NCBI GenBank assembly: GCA_963819685.1
Contig: CAWFXI010000003.1
Location: forward strand, 372,001 to 436,000
Reading direction: 5' to 3'
DNA: 64,000 bases
From: CAIUGU01 sp963819685
GTDB taxonomy: Bacteria; Pseudomonadota; Gammaproteobacteria; Steroidobacterales; Steroidobacteraceae
The position numbers were made by a program, and so were the translations under genes. Shown one piece after another: positions 9,620 through 17,711 of the stretch (positions are counted from its first letter, which is position 1; each line of letters starts with the position of its first letter). Below the pieces are notes generated by a model. It was not told where the DNA came from, searched no databases, and worked only from the letters and a program-made list of their open reading frames with translations.

Positions 9620-11032
9620 CTACAGCACTTTCCCGGGGTTCATGATCCCGTTTGGGTCGAGTGCCCGCTTGATCGCGCGCATGACGTCGAGTTCTGCGAC
9701 GCTCTTGTAATGCTGCAGCTCTTCGCGCTTGAGCTTGCCGATTCCATGCTCGGCGCTGATGCTGCCCCGGTACCGGGCTACCAGATCGTGAATGGCGTGG
9801 TTGACCGCCGGCGCGTTGGCCAGAAACGCGGTCGCGTCCCCCTGGGCAGGCGCATTGACATTGAAATGCAGGTTGCCATCACCCAGGTGGCCATAAACCA
9901 CCAGACGTGCAGTCGGTGTCAGCCCAAGCACCAGCGCCGAGCCTTCTTCAATGAAGGCAGGCAGCGCGCTGATCATGACCGACACATCGTGCTTGATGCT
10001 CGCGCCTTCATGACGCTGGGCTTCCGGTATCGACTCGCGGATACGCCAGAACATCAGTCGCTGCGCTTCGCTCTGCGCCACCACCGCGTCGCTGACCACT
10101 CCGCCTTCCAGCGCGATGCCGAGTTCCGCTTCAATCAGCGACTCCAGCGGATCGTCCGCACGTGGGCTGGTGGCTTCGGCCAGCACGTACCAGGGTGAGG
10201 GAACATCGAAGGGATCGCTGACCCCGGTGATGTGCTTCACGGTCAGTTCAACGCCAATGCGTGGAATCAGCTCGAACGTCGTGAGCCCATTGCCCGTCGC
10301 TGCTCGCAGGCGACCGAGCAGCTCCACCGCAGCCTGCGGAGTGGGCACGGCAATCAATGCTGTCGCCACTGATACCGGTCGCGGAAACAGCTTGCAGCTC
10401 ACGGCAGTGATGATGCCGAGCGTCCCTTCGGCCCCCATGAACAGGTGCTTGAGATCGTAGCCGGTGTTGTCCTTGCGCAGACCCTTGAGGCCGTCGAGCA
10501 CTCGACCGTCCGCCAGCACGACCTCGAGTCCGAGCACCAGGTCGCGCGTCATGCCGTAATGCAGAACCGCCGTGCCGCCGGCATTGGTGGAGAGATTGCC
10601 GCCGATCTGACAGGAACCTTCTGAACCCAGACTCAACGGAAACAGGCGATCAGCCCGGGCGGCAGTGTTCTGCACTTCGGCCAGCACACAGCCCGCTTCA
10701 ACGATCATCGTGTTGTTGACCGGATCAATGGCACGGACGCGCTTCAATCGCCCGAGCGATATCACGATCTGGCTGCCGTCGTCCGACGGCGTTGCTCCGC
10801 CGCAATAGCTGGTGTTGCCACCGACCGGCACGACGCCCACGCCAGCTTCGTTGCACGCTGCGAGGATCTTGCTGACCTGTTCCGTAGAGTCGGGACGCAA
10901 CACCAGCGGCGTCGCGCCGTGATACAGCTTCCGATGATCAACGAGGTAAGGCTCGATATCCGCCAGCTGGTCGAGATAGCCCAAGGGTCCGACGATGGAG
11001 CGGAGATGGGCAAGAAGTTGTGCAGTTGGCAT
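9620..11032 (-). CDS. FAD-linked D-2-hydroxyacid dehydrogenase (D-2-hydroxyglutarate type)
   Basis: A 470-residue enzyme with the PCMH-type FAD domain in the first half (VPVGGNTSYCGGATP, SLGSEGSCQIGGNLSTNAGG) and the FAD-oxidase C domain in the second, with HLGDGNLHFNV and SAEHGIGKLKREEL supplying metal and active-site residues. Relatives oxidise D-2-hydroxyglutarate, D-lactate or glycolate and reduce a quinone, cytochrome or ETF. D-2-hydroxyglutarate is the best guess, supported by the L-isomer enzyme nearby. It is transcribed away from the HNH gene and leads the aqpZ-DUF748 run. Confidence 0.82.
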   Translation of the reverse strand: MPTAQLLAHLRSIVGPLGYLDQLADIEPYLVDHRKLYHGATPLVLRPDSTEQVSKILAACNEAGVGVVPVGGNTSYCGGATPSDDGSQIVISLGRLKRVRAIDPVNNTMIVEAGCVLAEVQNTAARADRLFPLSLGSEGSCQIGGNLSTNAGGTAVLHYGMTRDLVLGLEVVLADGRVLDGLKGLRKDNTGYDLKHLFMGAEGTLGIITAVSCKLFPRPVSVATALIAVPTPQAAVELLGRLRAATGNGLTTFELIPRIGVELTVKHITGVSDPFDVPSPWYVLAEATSPRADDPLESLIEAELGIALEGGVVSDAVVAQSEAQRLMFWRIRESIPEAQRHEGASIKHDVSVMISALPAFIEEGSALVLGLTPTARLVVYGHLGDGNLHFNVNAPAQGDATAFLANAPAVNHAIHDLVARYRGSISAEHGIGKLKREELQHYKSVAELDVMRAIKRALDPNGIMNPGKVL

Positions 11033-11150
11033 GCAGGGATTCTAACAATTTGGTCGAGGGTTACGGCTGCCTTTGCGCCAATGGAAGCGGATGCAAAAAC
11101 AGCGAAAAACACGGGAAAAACAGTTGATTTCGATGCCGTGAGGAGTACGA

Positions 11151-11170
11151 TACTGTAATCCTGTACAGTT
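11151..11170 (+). promoter_or_regulatory. LexA-like SOS box
   Basis: TACTGTAATCCTGTACAGTT contains CTGT-N8-ACAG, matching the gammaproteobacterial LexA consensus in both half-sites. It lies 15 bases ahead of the HNH endonuclease start codon, where it would overlap the promoter or ribosome site. Binding by LexA is inferred from the motif. Confidence 0.55.
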
Positions 11171-11184
11171 CTCTGGAGAGTCGC

Positions 11185-12568
11185 ATGGACGGAGGATTTC
11201 CCACTGTTTCCCGCTCCCTCCGGGACCTCGAGTCCGAGATCACCGAACTGACCGGGCATCTGAATGCCGCCACCCATCGGTGGTTAATGCTGGTCGCAGA
11301 GTTCGATGCTCGCAAAGGCTGGGGCGGTGCCGGAGTGCAGTCCTGTGCACATTGGCTGAACTGGAAGTGCGGCATTGCGATGGGAGCGGCGCGGGAGAAG
11401 GTCCGCGTTGCCCATGCCCTGACTTCCCTTCCCGCGATTTCATCCGCAATGGCGGAAGGCAAGCTCAGCTACTGGAAGGTTCGTGAATTGACGCGGGTGG
11501 CTTGCAGCGGCACCGAAGACTATCTACTGAACATCGCCCTGCACGGCACGGCGGATCACGTCGAGAAGGTCGTTCGCTATTTCCGTCGCGCCAAGGAAGC
11601 GGAGGAACTCTCTCGAGAAGCGGCGCAGCAGGCCAATCGATATCCTGAGCTATTCGTTCAACGATGACGGCTCGCTTGTTCTAAAGGGATGTCTGCCGGC
11701 AGAAACCGGTGCGCTGGTCCTCAAGGCGCTGCAAGCTGCAATGGAGTCCGCCGAGGGTCGAGTTCCGACGATGATGCTTTCCGTTCGTCGAACCTGAATA
11801 ATATTCCGGCCGGAACGTCTATTGTTCTAAATCGACACCGCGGATGAAGCGAGCCGATGCATTGGTCGCCATGGCGGAGAGCTTCCTGGCTCACGGTGCT
11901 GAAGCGATGACGGGAGGTGACAAACACCAGATCGTCGTTCACGTGGCCGCCGAGACGTTGCACCACAAGGAAGCTGGCTGCTGCGAGATCGAGGAAGGCC
12001 CTTCGATTGCTGCCGAAACCGCGCGACGCCTTGCCTGCGATGCGAGCATCGTCACGCTGGTCGAGGATGAACAGGGTCAACCTCTGAATGTTGGACGGAA
12101 AACCCGCTCCATCCCACCTGCGCTTAGACGGGCTCTCAACGCACGCGACAAAGGCTGCCGTTTCCCCGGCTGCACGAATACCACGCTACGTCGATGCTCA
12201 CCACATCCACCACTGGGCCGATGGCGGCGAGACCAAGCCAGTCGAATCTGGTGAGCCTCTGCCGCTTCCATCATCGCCTGGTCCATGAAGGCGGCATCAA
12301 TATCGAGCGCCTGGACGATGGCGCCCTCCGCTTCGTCAAACCCGATGGCAACTCCTTCGACAGCCTCGTGCCCGGCCACACCAGCGACTGGACGCGGCTG
12401 CTCGCCAGCAATGATCAGAACTCAATTCGCATCGACAGAAAAACCGCATTCACCCGCTGGCAGGGCGAAAGAATGGACTATGGGCTGGGTGTCCAGGTGT
12501 TGTTGCAGAAGTGGAGGAAGGGAAACGCGATAGCACAAAGAGGGGAAGGCGTAATATCAAGCAGGTGA
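11185..12568 (+). pseudogene. DUF222/HNH (13E12-type) endonuclease, several frameshifts
   Basis: One gene is recoverable across three frames. The N-terminal DUF222 part runs from MDGGFPTVSRSLRDLE through LSYWKVRELTRVACSG. A middle part carries HQIVVHVAAETL. The C-terminal HNH nuclease part can be pieced together as RDKGCRFPGCTN, VDAHHIHHWADGG, LCRFHHRLVHEGG, giving the zinc-like cysteines and the HH catalytic motif. Frame changes lie near 11645, 11770-11840, 12090, 12170 and 12230. Such proteins are often multi-copy and of uncertain role. The LexA-like box ahead suggests DNA-damage control. Motif conservation argues for assembly indels, but real decay cannot be excluded. Confidence 0.8.
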
Positions 12569-12599
12569 TCAGCCTGTTTGGAATGGAAGGAATCAATTC

Positions 12600-12791
12600 A
12601 TGCGCATCACCTTGTACGTAGTCGGGATACTTCTGATTCTCAACGGCGCAATCTGGTTCTTCCAGGGCATCAATGTACTGCCCGGCAGCTTCATGACCGG
12701 ACAGATCAAGTGGGCGGTCTACGGTGTCCTCTGCAGCGCGGTCGGGGTAGCCGTTGTAGTCGCGGCGCGGCGGATGCGGAAGAAGGTTTAG
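12600..12791 (+). CDS. Small two-helix membrane protein
   Basis: A 63-residue protein of two hydrophobic helices (ITLYVVGILLILNGAIWFFQG and IKWAVYGVLCSAVGVAVVVAA) separated by a short loop, ending in the basic tail RRMRKKV. A purine-rich ribosome site (GGAAGGAA) precedes the ATG. It is conserved-looking but has no function known to me. It stands alone between the HNH gene and the convergent cupin gene. Confidence 0.65.
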   Translation: MRITLYVVGILLILNGAIWFFQGINVLPGSFMTGQIKWAVYGVLCSAVGVAVVVAARRMRKKV

Positions 12792-12848
12792 GTACTCACT
12801 GGAGGAGCGAGCTCGCTCGTATCGGGCCTCGGTATCGGCCCGCGTACC

Positions 12849-13220
12849 CTACTTGACGGCTACTGTGATGATCTCGAACAAAGTCTCTCCCGCATTGCCC
12901 AGCGAGTGGGTGACGTCGCGGGGCACGAACTGGACCTCGCCTGCCTGCAGCGAGGTGATCTTCCTGTCACCGATCAGCAGAACGACCGGGCCGCTCGACA
13001 CGGGGATGATCATGATGTCGTAGGGATGCGTGTGCGGTACTTCGGTCGCTCCGGGCGCAAAGGTGACCCGGGCCACGGCAACTTTCTCGTCGTCCTTGAT
13101 GGTGGTGCGCGTGACCCCTGGTGTGGCGGGCCGTCCGCCTGCGAGGCCGACGCTGGATTGAGCGCCAACCAGAGTCGGAACTATCAATGCGAGAGCGACG
13201 ATTGCGGCACGGGGTATCAT
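12849..13220 (-). CDS. Secreted cupin-domain protein
   Basis: A 123-residue protein with a signal peptide of about 20 residues (ALALIVPTLVGAQ) and one cupin fold. The metal-binding motif reads EVPHTHPYDIMIIP and the second cupin motif is FVPRDVTHSLGN. The histidines fit a single metal site, but substrate and reaction cannot be told. The ribosome site AAGGAGAA lies ahead of ATG 13220. It is a monocistronic gene in the periplasm or outer envelope. Confidence 0.75.
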   Translation of the reverse strand: MIPRAAIVALALIVPTLVGAQSSVGLAGGRPATPGVTRTTIKDDEKVAVARVTFAPGATEVPHTHPYDIMIIPVSSGPVVLLIGDRKITSLQAGEVQFVPRDVTHSLGNAGETLFEIITVAVK

Positions 13221-13265
13221 GGCGGTTCTCCTTTCGAGGAGAGCAAATGTATCAGCAATTCGTAG

Positions 13266-13388
13266 TTCAAGAAGCTTGGTCTGAAGCCCGAAGACGTTGG
13301 CAAATTCGCAGGCTATGTCGGCGACTACCTCGGAAAGAGCGGCGGCGGCTCGGCCGCAAAGCTGCTGAAAGGCGTCTGGGGCGGCTGA
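13266..13388 (+). pseudogene. C-terminal remnant resembling a DUF2780-type protein
   Basis: The frame right after a stop codon encodes FKKLGLKPEDVGKF, AGYVGDYLGKSGGG and KLLKGVWGG before TGA. This resembles the C-terminal end of small VcgC/VcgE-like DUF2780 proteins. No N-terminal part is visible upstream, where the cupin gene starts on the other strand. It is either a truncated gene or one whose 5' part is hidden by a frameshift from the ATG at 13248. Low confidence. Confidence 0.35.
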
Positions 13389-13394
13389 TCCCGC

Positions 13395-14675
13395 TTACCC
13401 GCGCCAGCCCGGCTTCGTCAGCAGCATCTGGACATCGCCCAACTGCCGTTCGGCGAAGCCGCCCTCGCAGTAGCAGAAATAGAAGTCCCACATGCGGACG
13501 AAGGATTCCGGGAGCCCCAGGGCCTTGATCTCGGGCAGGTGGGCAAAGAAGGCTTCGCGCCACTTGCGCAGGGTCGTCGCGTAATGCGGCCCGATGTCGC
13601 GCAGGTGACTGACTTTCATGTCAGTCGCCCGCGTGACGGCGTTCGTGATGGCCGTGACTGAAGGAATGAAACTGCCGGGGAAGATGAAGCGCTGGATGAA
13701 GTCGACGTTCCTGAGCGCTTGCTGATAGAACTGGTCCTGGATCGTGATGGCCTGCAGCAGCATTGCGCCATCGGGCTTCAGGAGTGATGAGCATTTGGCA
13801 AAGTAGCCGTCGAGATAGCGGGCACCGACCGCTTCGATCATCTCGACCGACACCAGCTTGTCGAAGCCGCCGCTGCCGCAGGTGGTTGAAGATCGCGATA
13901 GTCTTCCATCCTGACATCGATGCGATCTGCCAGTGCCCGCTTCTTTCACGCGTGCAACTGAATGTGCGTACTGCTCTTTCGAGATCGTCGTGGTCGTGAC
14001 CCGGCAGCCATACTTCTGCGCGGCATGCAGTGCGAGGCCGCCCCAGCCGGTGCCGATTTCGACCAGATGATCGCCAGGCTGCAGCGCCAGCTTCGTGCAG
14101 ATCGCATCGAACTTGGCGAGCGATGCGTCGTGCAACGTCGCGGTGGGCCGTTCGAAGATGCCACAGGAATACGCGAGCGTCGGATCGAGAAACAGCCCGA
14201 AGAAGTCGTTGCCCAGGTCGTAGTGGGCAGCGATGTTTCGCTGACTGCCCGCTTTCGAATTGCGATTGAGCCAGTGCAGGATACGTCGCGTCGGCGCCGT
14301 GACCAGAGCCCAGCCGCGTTCGATGCCATTCATGACGTCGCGATTCAGCACCATGATGCGCATCAGCGCGGTGAGATTGTCGCAGCGCCACGAGCCCTGA
14401 ATATAGGCTTCTCCCGCGCCAACGGTGCCGCCGAATGCGGCATCGGCCCAGAACTGCGGTTCGAAAACTTCGATGGTTGCCTGCAGGCCGGGGTCAGTCG
14501 ATGGGCTGCCGAAGTGATGCGAATTGCCGTCTTCGGTGACGGTCAGGGATCCGATCCCGAGTTTTTCAAGCTGCTTCAGCAGCGCCGTACGGCCAAGGTT
14601 CTGCAACGTCGTGATCGAGTTTGCGGCGCCCGGCAATTCGAGAGGGGCGATGGAGCCTGCTTTGGACTGGTTCAT
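13395..14675 (-). CDS. cfa: Cyclopropane-fatty-acyl-phospholipid synthase-like methyltransferase
   Basis: About 426 residues. The SAM-binding motif LVEIGTGWGGLALHAA, then KLVSVEMIEAVG and AITIQDQFYQQ are typical of CFA synthase, which methylates cis-unsaturated acyl chains of membrane phospholipids using SAM. Around 13880-13950 the frame reads an unrelated stretch (SHRCQDGRLSRSSTT) where the family has DRIDVRMEDYRD; that sequence exists in another frame, so two compensating indels are present. ATG 14675 overlaps the stop of the DUF1365 gene (ATGA). In this gene setting the product may make branched or furan fatty acids instead of cyclopropane rings. Confidence 0.85.
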   Translation of the reverse strand: MNQSKAGSIAPLELPGAANSITTLQNLGRTALLKQLEKLGIGSLTVTEDGNSHHFGSPSTDPGLQATIEVFEPQFWADAAFGGTVGAGEAYIQGSWRCDNLTALMRIMVLNRDVMNGIERGWALVTAPTRRILHWLNRNSKAGSQRNIAAHYDLGNDFFGLFLDPTLAYSCGIFERPTATLHDASLAKFDAICTKLALQPGDHLVEIGTGWGGLALHAAQKYGCRVTTTTISKEQYAHSVARVKEAGTGRSHRCQDGRLSRSSTTCGSGGFDKLVSVEMIEAVGARYLDGYFAKCSSLLKPDGAMLLQAITIQDQFYQQALRNVDFIQRFIFPGSFIPSVTAITNAVTRATDMKVSHLRDIGPHYATTLRKWREAFFAHLPEIKALGLPESFVRMWDFYFCYCEGGFAERQLGDVQMLLTKPGWRG

Positions 14676-15439
14676 CGTGCTTGTCCAGCGGTCAGTTTGT
14701 CGGGATGGGTGTGCAACGGCGTCTTCTTCAGCCACAACCTGAGCGCCTGCCAGTAGATAGCGAGGCTTACTCTGGCAGTGATGAAAGGGAAGGCGATCAG
14801 TGTCCTTGCCAGCGCGGCGCCACTGATTTCCTCCCGCTCGAGCGCCAGCGTGGCGTCGAACACCTTCTCGTTGGTGCGGAAGTTCTCCATGTGCACCAGC
14901 AGCCGGGCATCGGGTGGAGAGAAGCGCCAGTCATACTGCATATCCATCGGCAGGAAAGGTGAGACGTGGAAACGCTTGTCGAACTGAAAGCGCAACCTGC
15001 CGTTGTGGTCGGTGCTGCTGTCCGCGGACAACACGTACGCATGCCGCTCGCCCCACGGAGTGTTGGTGATCTCGGCGACGATGGTTTCGACTTTCTCATC
15101 CCGCCTGTCGAAGCAGTAATAGAAGCTCACGGGATTGAAGCAGTACCCGAAATAGCGCAGATGTGTCAGCAGTCTGATGGGCCCCGCGGGGCGAGTGCCG
15201 TTTTCCCTGGCGACCAGGTCGCGGATGGCAGTATCGATTGGCTGTTCTGCAGACCCGAAGTAATCCTCACGACGGAAGCGTGCCAGCGCCGGGTAACGCG
15301 CAGACCACAGCCAGAACCGCGAAAACAATTCGGGCAACTCGCCCAGGTCGATATACGTCATGAAGATCCGGTAACGGAACTCATGCGCCGGCCCGGCGCG
15401 ACGGTGTCTAACCCAGCCGTTGTAGAGGCAGCTGTGCAT
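14672..15439 (-). CDS. DUF1365 family protein
   Basis: A 255-residue cytoplasmic protein of the DUF1365 family, beginning MHSCLYNGWVRHRR with FRYRIFMTYIDL shortly after, and containing LRYFGYCFNPVSFYYCFDR, the family's best conserved segment. It nearly always lies beside a flavin amine oxidase and a CFA-synthase-like gene, as here, and is therefore thought to take part in the same lipid modification. No reaction is established. Its 5' end overlaps the amine oxidase gene by 32 bases and its stop overlaps the CFA gene, implying coupled translation. Confidence 0.9.
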   Translation of the reverse strand: MHSCLYNGWVRHRRAGPAHEFRYRIFMTYIDLGELPELFSRFWLWSARYPALARFRREDYFGSAEQPIDTAIRDLVARENGTRPAGPIRLLTHLRYFGYCFNPVSFYYCFDRRDEKVETIVAEITNTPWGERHAYVLSADSSTDHNGRLRFQFDKRFHVSPFLPMDMQYDWRFSPPDARLLVHMENFRTNEKVFDATLALEREEISGAALARTLIAFPFITARVSLAIYWQALRLWLKKTPLHTHPDKLTAGQAR

Positions 15440-16700
15440 CGTTGTCTTTCCGGAAATGGTCGACCGCGGTGAGGCCACTCACCACGCCATCCTCGTGGAA
15501 TCCGCAGCGCCAGTAGGCGCCGCAATAGTACGTGCGCCGTGCGCCATTGAGTTCACGATGCCGCTGCTGGGCCGCTACACCCTGCGGCAAATAGACGGGA
15601 TGGTGATACGTGAATCGCCGCAAGATCCGGCGTTCATCGATCGCCCGGGTGTGATTCAGTGTCACCAGGAACCGCACGGGGGCATCGAGATTCTGCAGCA
15701 CGTTCATGTCATACGTGACTGCAACCGGCTCCTGCGGCTGCTGCAGCAAGTGGTAATTCCATGCAGCTCGGGCAAGGGGCCGGCGGGGGAGGATCGATTC
15801 ATCGGTATGCAGGACAGTCTCATTGGCAGCGAACGGGAAACTGCCGAGCACCTCCCGCTCCACTGTACTTGCATCATCCAGCATCCTGAGCGCCTGATCG
15901 GCATGGCACGCGATGAAAACCTGATCGAAGTGCTCCACACCGCCTTGAGCGCTGCGGATGAGCACTTGATGCGGCAACCGGCGGATGTTCGTCACCGGCG
16001 TTGCAACGCGGATCGTCGTCCGCATCCTCGATACCATCTGGCGAACATATTCCCGGGAGCCGCCACTCACCGTTCTCCAGACAGGACGCTCGCTCAGGTT
16101 CAGAAAGCCATGGCGATGAAAGAAGTCGATGAAGAATCGTGTGGGGAAGGCGAGGATCGCAGCCCGCGGCGCAGACCAGATCGCGCGGCCCATCGGCAGG
16201 ATGTACTGTTCGATGAATTGCGACGAGTAGGTTCTGCGTGCCAGAAAGTCGCCAAGCGGTTCCGCATCGATGGAGTGCGAGGAGGTCGACACTCCTGCCA
16301 CGAACGCTCTGGCCTCGCGATTGAAGCGCAGGATGTCAGTCAGCATGCGCAGGAAACGGGGATTCACGAGATTGCGCCTTTGCGCGAACAGCGAATTGAG
16401 CGAGGTGCCGTTGTACTCAAGTCCCGAGCGCTCGCACGAGAGGCTGAAACTCATGTCGGAATGCTGCCATTCAACGTCGAGCTCATCGAGCAGCGCGATG
16501 AAGTTCGGGTAGGTCCAGTCATTGAAGACGATAAAGCCCGTATCCACCGCATAGTTGCGCCCGGCCCATTCGACATCGACCGTCGCCGTATGCCCTCCGA
16601 CATGGTCGGATGCTTCAAACAGTGTCACTTCGTGGTCCTTGTCGAGGCGCCACGCGGCAGTGAGCCCGGCTATGCCGGAGCCTACAACGGCGATCTTCAT
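15408..16700 (-). CDS. FAD-dependent amine oxidase-fold protein of lipid cluster
   Basis: A 430-residue flavoprotein starting MKIAVVGSGIAGLTAAWRL, with DHVGGHTATVDVEW and DTGFIVFNDWTYPNF, the signature of the NAD(P)-binding/FAD amine oxidases found in the cfa-DUF1365 cluster. Its ATG at 16700 overlaps the desaturase stop. In Rhodobacter-type singlet-oxygen regulons, genes of this family and its neighbours are linked to damage-protective unsaturated or furan fatty acids. I infer oxidation or isomerisation of an acyl chain, not of an amine. Confidence 0.85.
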   Translation of the reverse strand: MKIAVVGSGIAGLTAAWRLDKDHEVTLFEASDHVGGHTATVDVEWAGRNYAVDTGFIVFNDWTYPNFIALLDELDVEWQHSDMSFSLSCERSGLEYNGTSLNSLFAQRRNLVNPRFLRMLTDILRFNREARAFVAGVSTSSHSIDAEPLGDFLARRTYSSQFIEQYILPMGRAIWSAPRAAILAFPTRFFIDFFHRHGFLNLSERPVWRTVSGGSREYVRQMVSRMRTTIRVATPVTNIRRLPHQVLIRSAQGGVEHFDQVFIACHADQALRMLDDASTVEREVLGSFPFAANETVLHTDESILPRRPLARAAWNYHLLQQPQEPVAVTYDMNVLQNLDAPVRFLVTLNHTRAIDERRILRRFTYHHPVYLPQGVAAQQRHRELNGARRTYYCGAYWRCGFHEDGVVSGLTAVDHFRKDNDAQLPLQRLG

Positions 16701-17647
16701 CTCGATCCCGCCCGGACAGCGGGACGTGGGGTCGCGTGGGCCTCGCGAACGTGCAATGGCACCGGCTTCAGGTCGCGGATCAGGCCGAGCGCCGCAAGGA
16801 TCCACAGGCCGTAGTACGTCAGGTCGATCTCCCACCAATAGAAGCCCTGCCTCGCCGCAGCGGGATAGTGATGATGATTGTTGTGCCAGCCTTCACCCAG
16901 CGTGACGAGAGCGAGCCACGCGTTGTTGCGGCTGTCATCCCTGGTGTCGTAACGGCGTCGGCCGAAACTGTGCGCAAGCGAGTTGATGGTGTACGTGGCG
17001 TGATAGCAGGCAACGGTCGAAATGCAGAAGCCCCAGACCAGCATCTGCCAGCCGTTCGTTCCGAGTTGTGGCGCTACCCTGCCCAGCAATGTTCCCAGGC
17101 CCAGCAGGGCCCATGCGAGCACGAACGGGATCAGGATATCGAAGCGGTCGACCAGCCTGAGTTCCGGAAATCTGAGCAGGTCCCGCACGCGCGTCATGTC
17201 CGGCGTGAAATGCTTGCGCGACAGGAACCATCCCATGTGACTCCAGAGCAGGCCGCTCTGTACGGGCGAATGGACGTCGCCTTCCTGGTCCGAATGCGCG
17301 TGATGATGGCGATGATGGGCTGCCCACCAGATCGGCCCGCGCTGCACTGCCGATGCACCGAGTACGGCGAAAATGAACTGGCCCGTGCGGGAGGTCTTGA
17401 ACGACCGGTGCGAAAAGTAACGGTGATAGAAGCCCGTGATCGCGAACATGCGCAACCCGTACAGGCCCACTGCAACGCCGACTGCAACAGCGCTCGCGCC
17501 CACCCAGAACACGGCGAGACACGCGACGTGCATACCTGCGAACGGCATGATGCGCAGCCAGTCGATCCCGTCGTTACGGCCGGCATCCGCCGGTCCGACG
17601 CTTGAGTCAAACCAGCTGAGCACAGCCGCCATGAACCTTCGCATCAT
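16697..17647 (-). CDS. Acyl-CoA (delta-9 type) fatty acid desaturase
   Basis: About 316 residues, a membrane-bound di-iron desaturase. All three histidine boxes are present: HRYFSH, HRHHHAHS and HNNHHHYP. Four hydrophobic segments flank them. It introduces a double bond into acyl chains, using O2 and an electron donor. ATG 17647 has AAGGG eight bases ahead; an in-frame ATG at 17701 would add 18 unusual residues. It is the first of four overlapping genes (desaturase, amine oxidase, DUF1365, CFA-like), suggesting that the desaturated chain is the substrate of the downstream enzymes. Confidence 0.88.
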   Translation of the reverse strand: MMRRFMAAVLSWFDSSVGPADAGRNDGIDWLRIMPFAGMHVACLAVFWVGASAVAVGVAVGLYGLRMFAITGFYHRYFSHRSFKTSRTGQFIFAVLGASAVQRGPIWWAAHHRHHHAHSDQEGDVHSPVQSGLLWSHMGWFLSRKHFTPDMTRVRDLLRFPELRLVDRFDILIPFVLAWALLGLGTLLGRVAPQLGTNGWQMLVWGFCISTVACYHATYTINSLAHSFGRRRYDTRDDSRNNAWLALVTLGEGWHNNHHHYPAAARQGFYWWEIDLTYYGLWILAALGLIRDLKPVPLHVREAHATPRPAVRAGSR

Positions 17648-17711
17648 CAGGAAGCCCTTGAATGGGGAAATTGCTTGTATCCCCACCTTCGGTCTCCGCA
17701 CCCGGGCAGAT

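Noticed and set aside
15456..16814. Long open frame on the plus strand opposite the amine oxidase gene
   Set aside because: It is antisense to a gene with clear FAD motifs, and its protein is rich in His/Arg/Pro without any family pattern.
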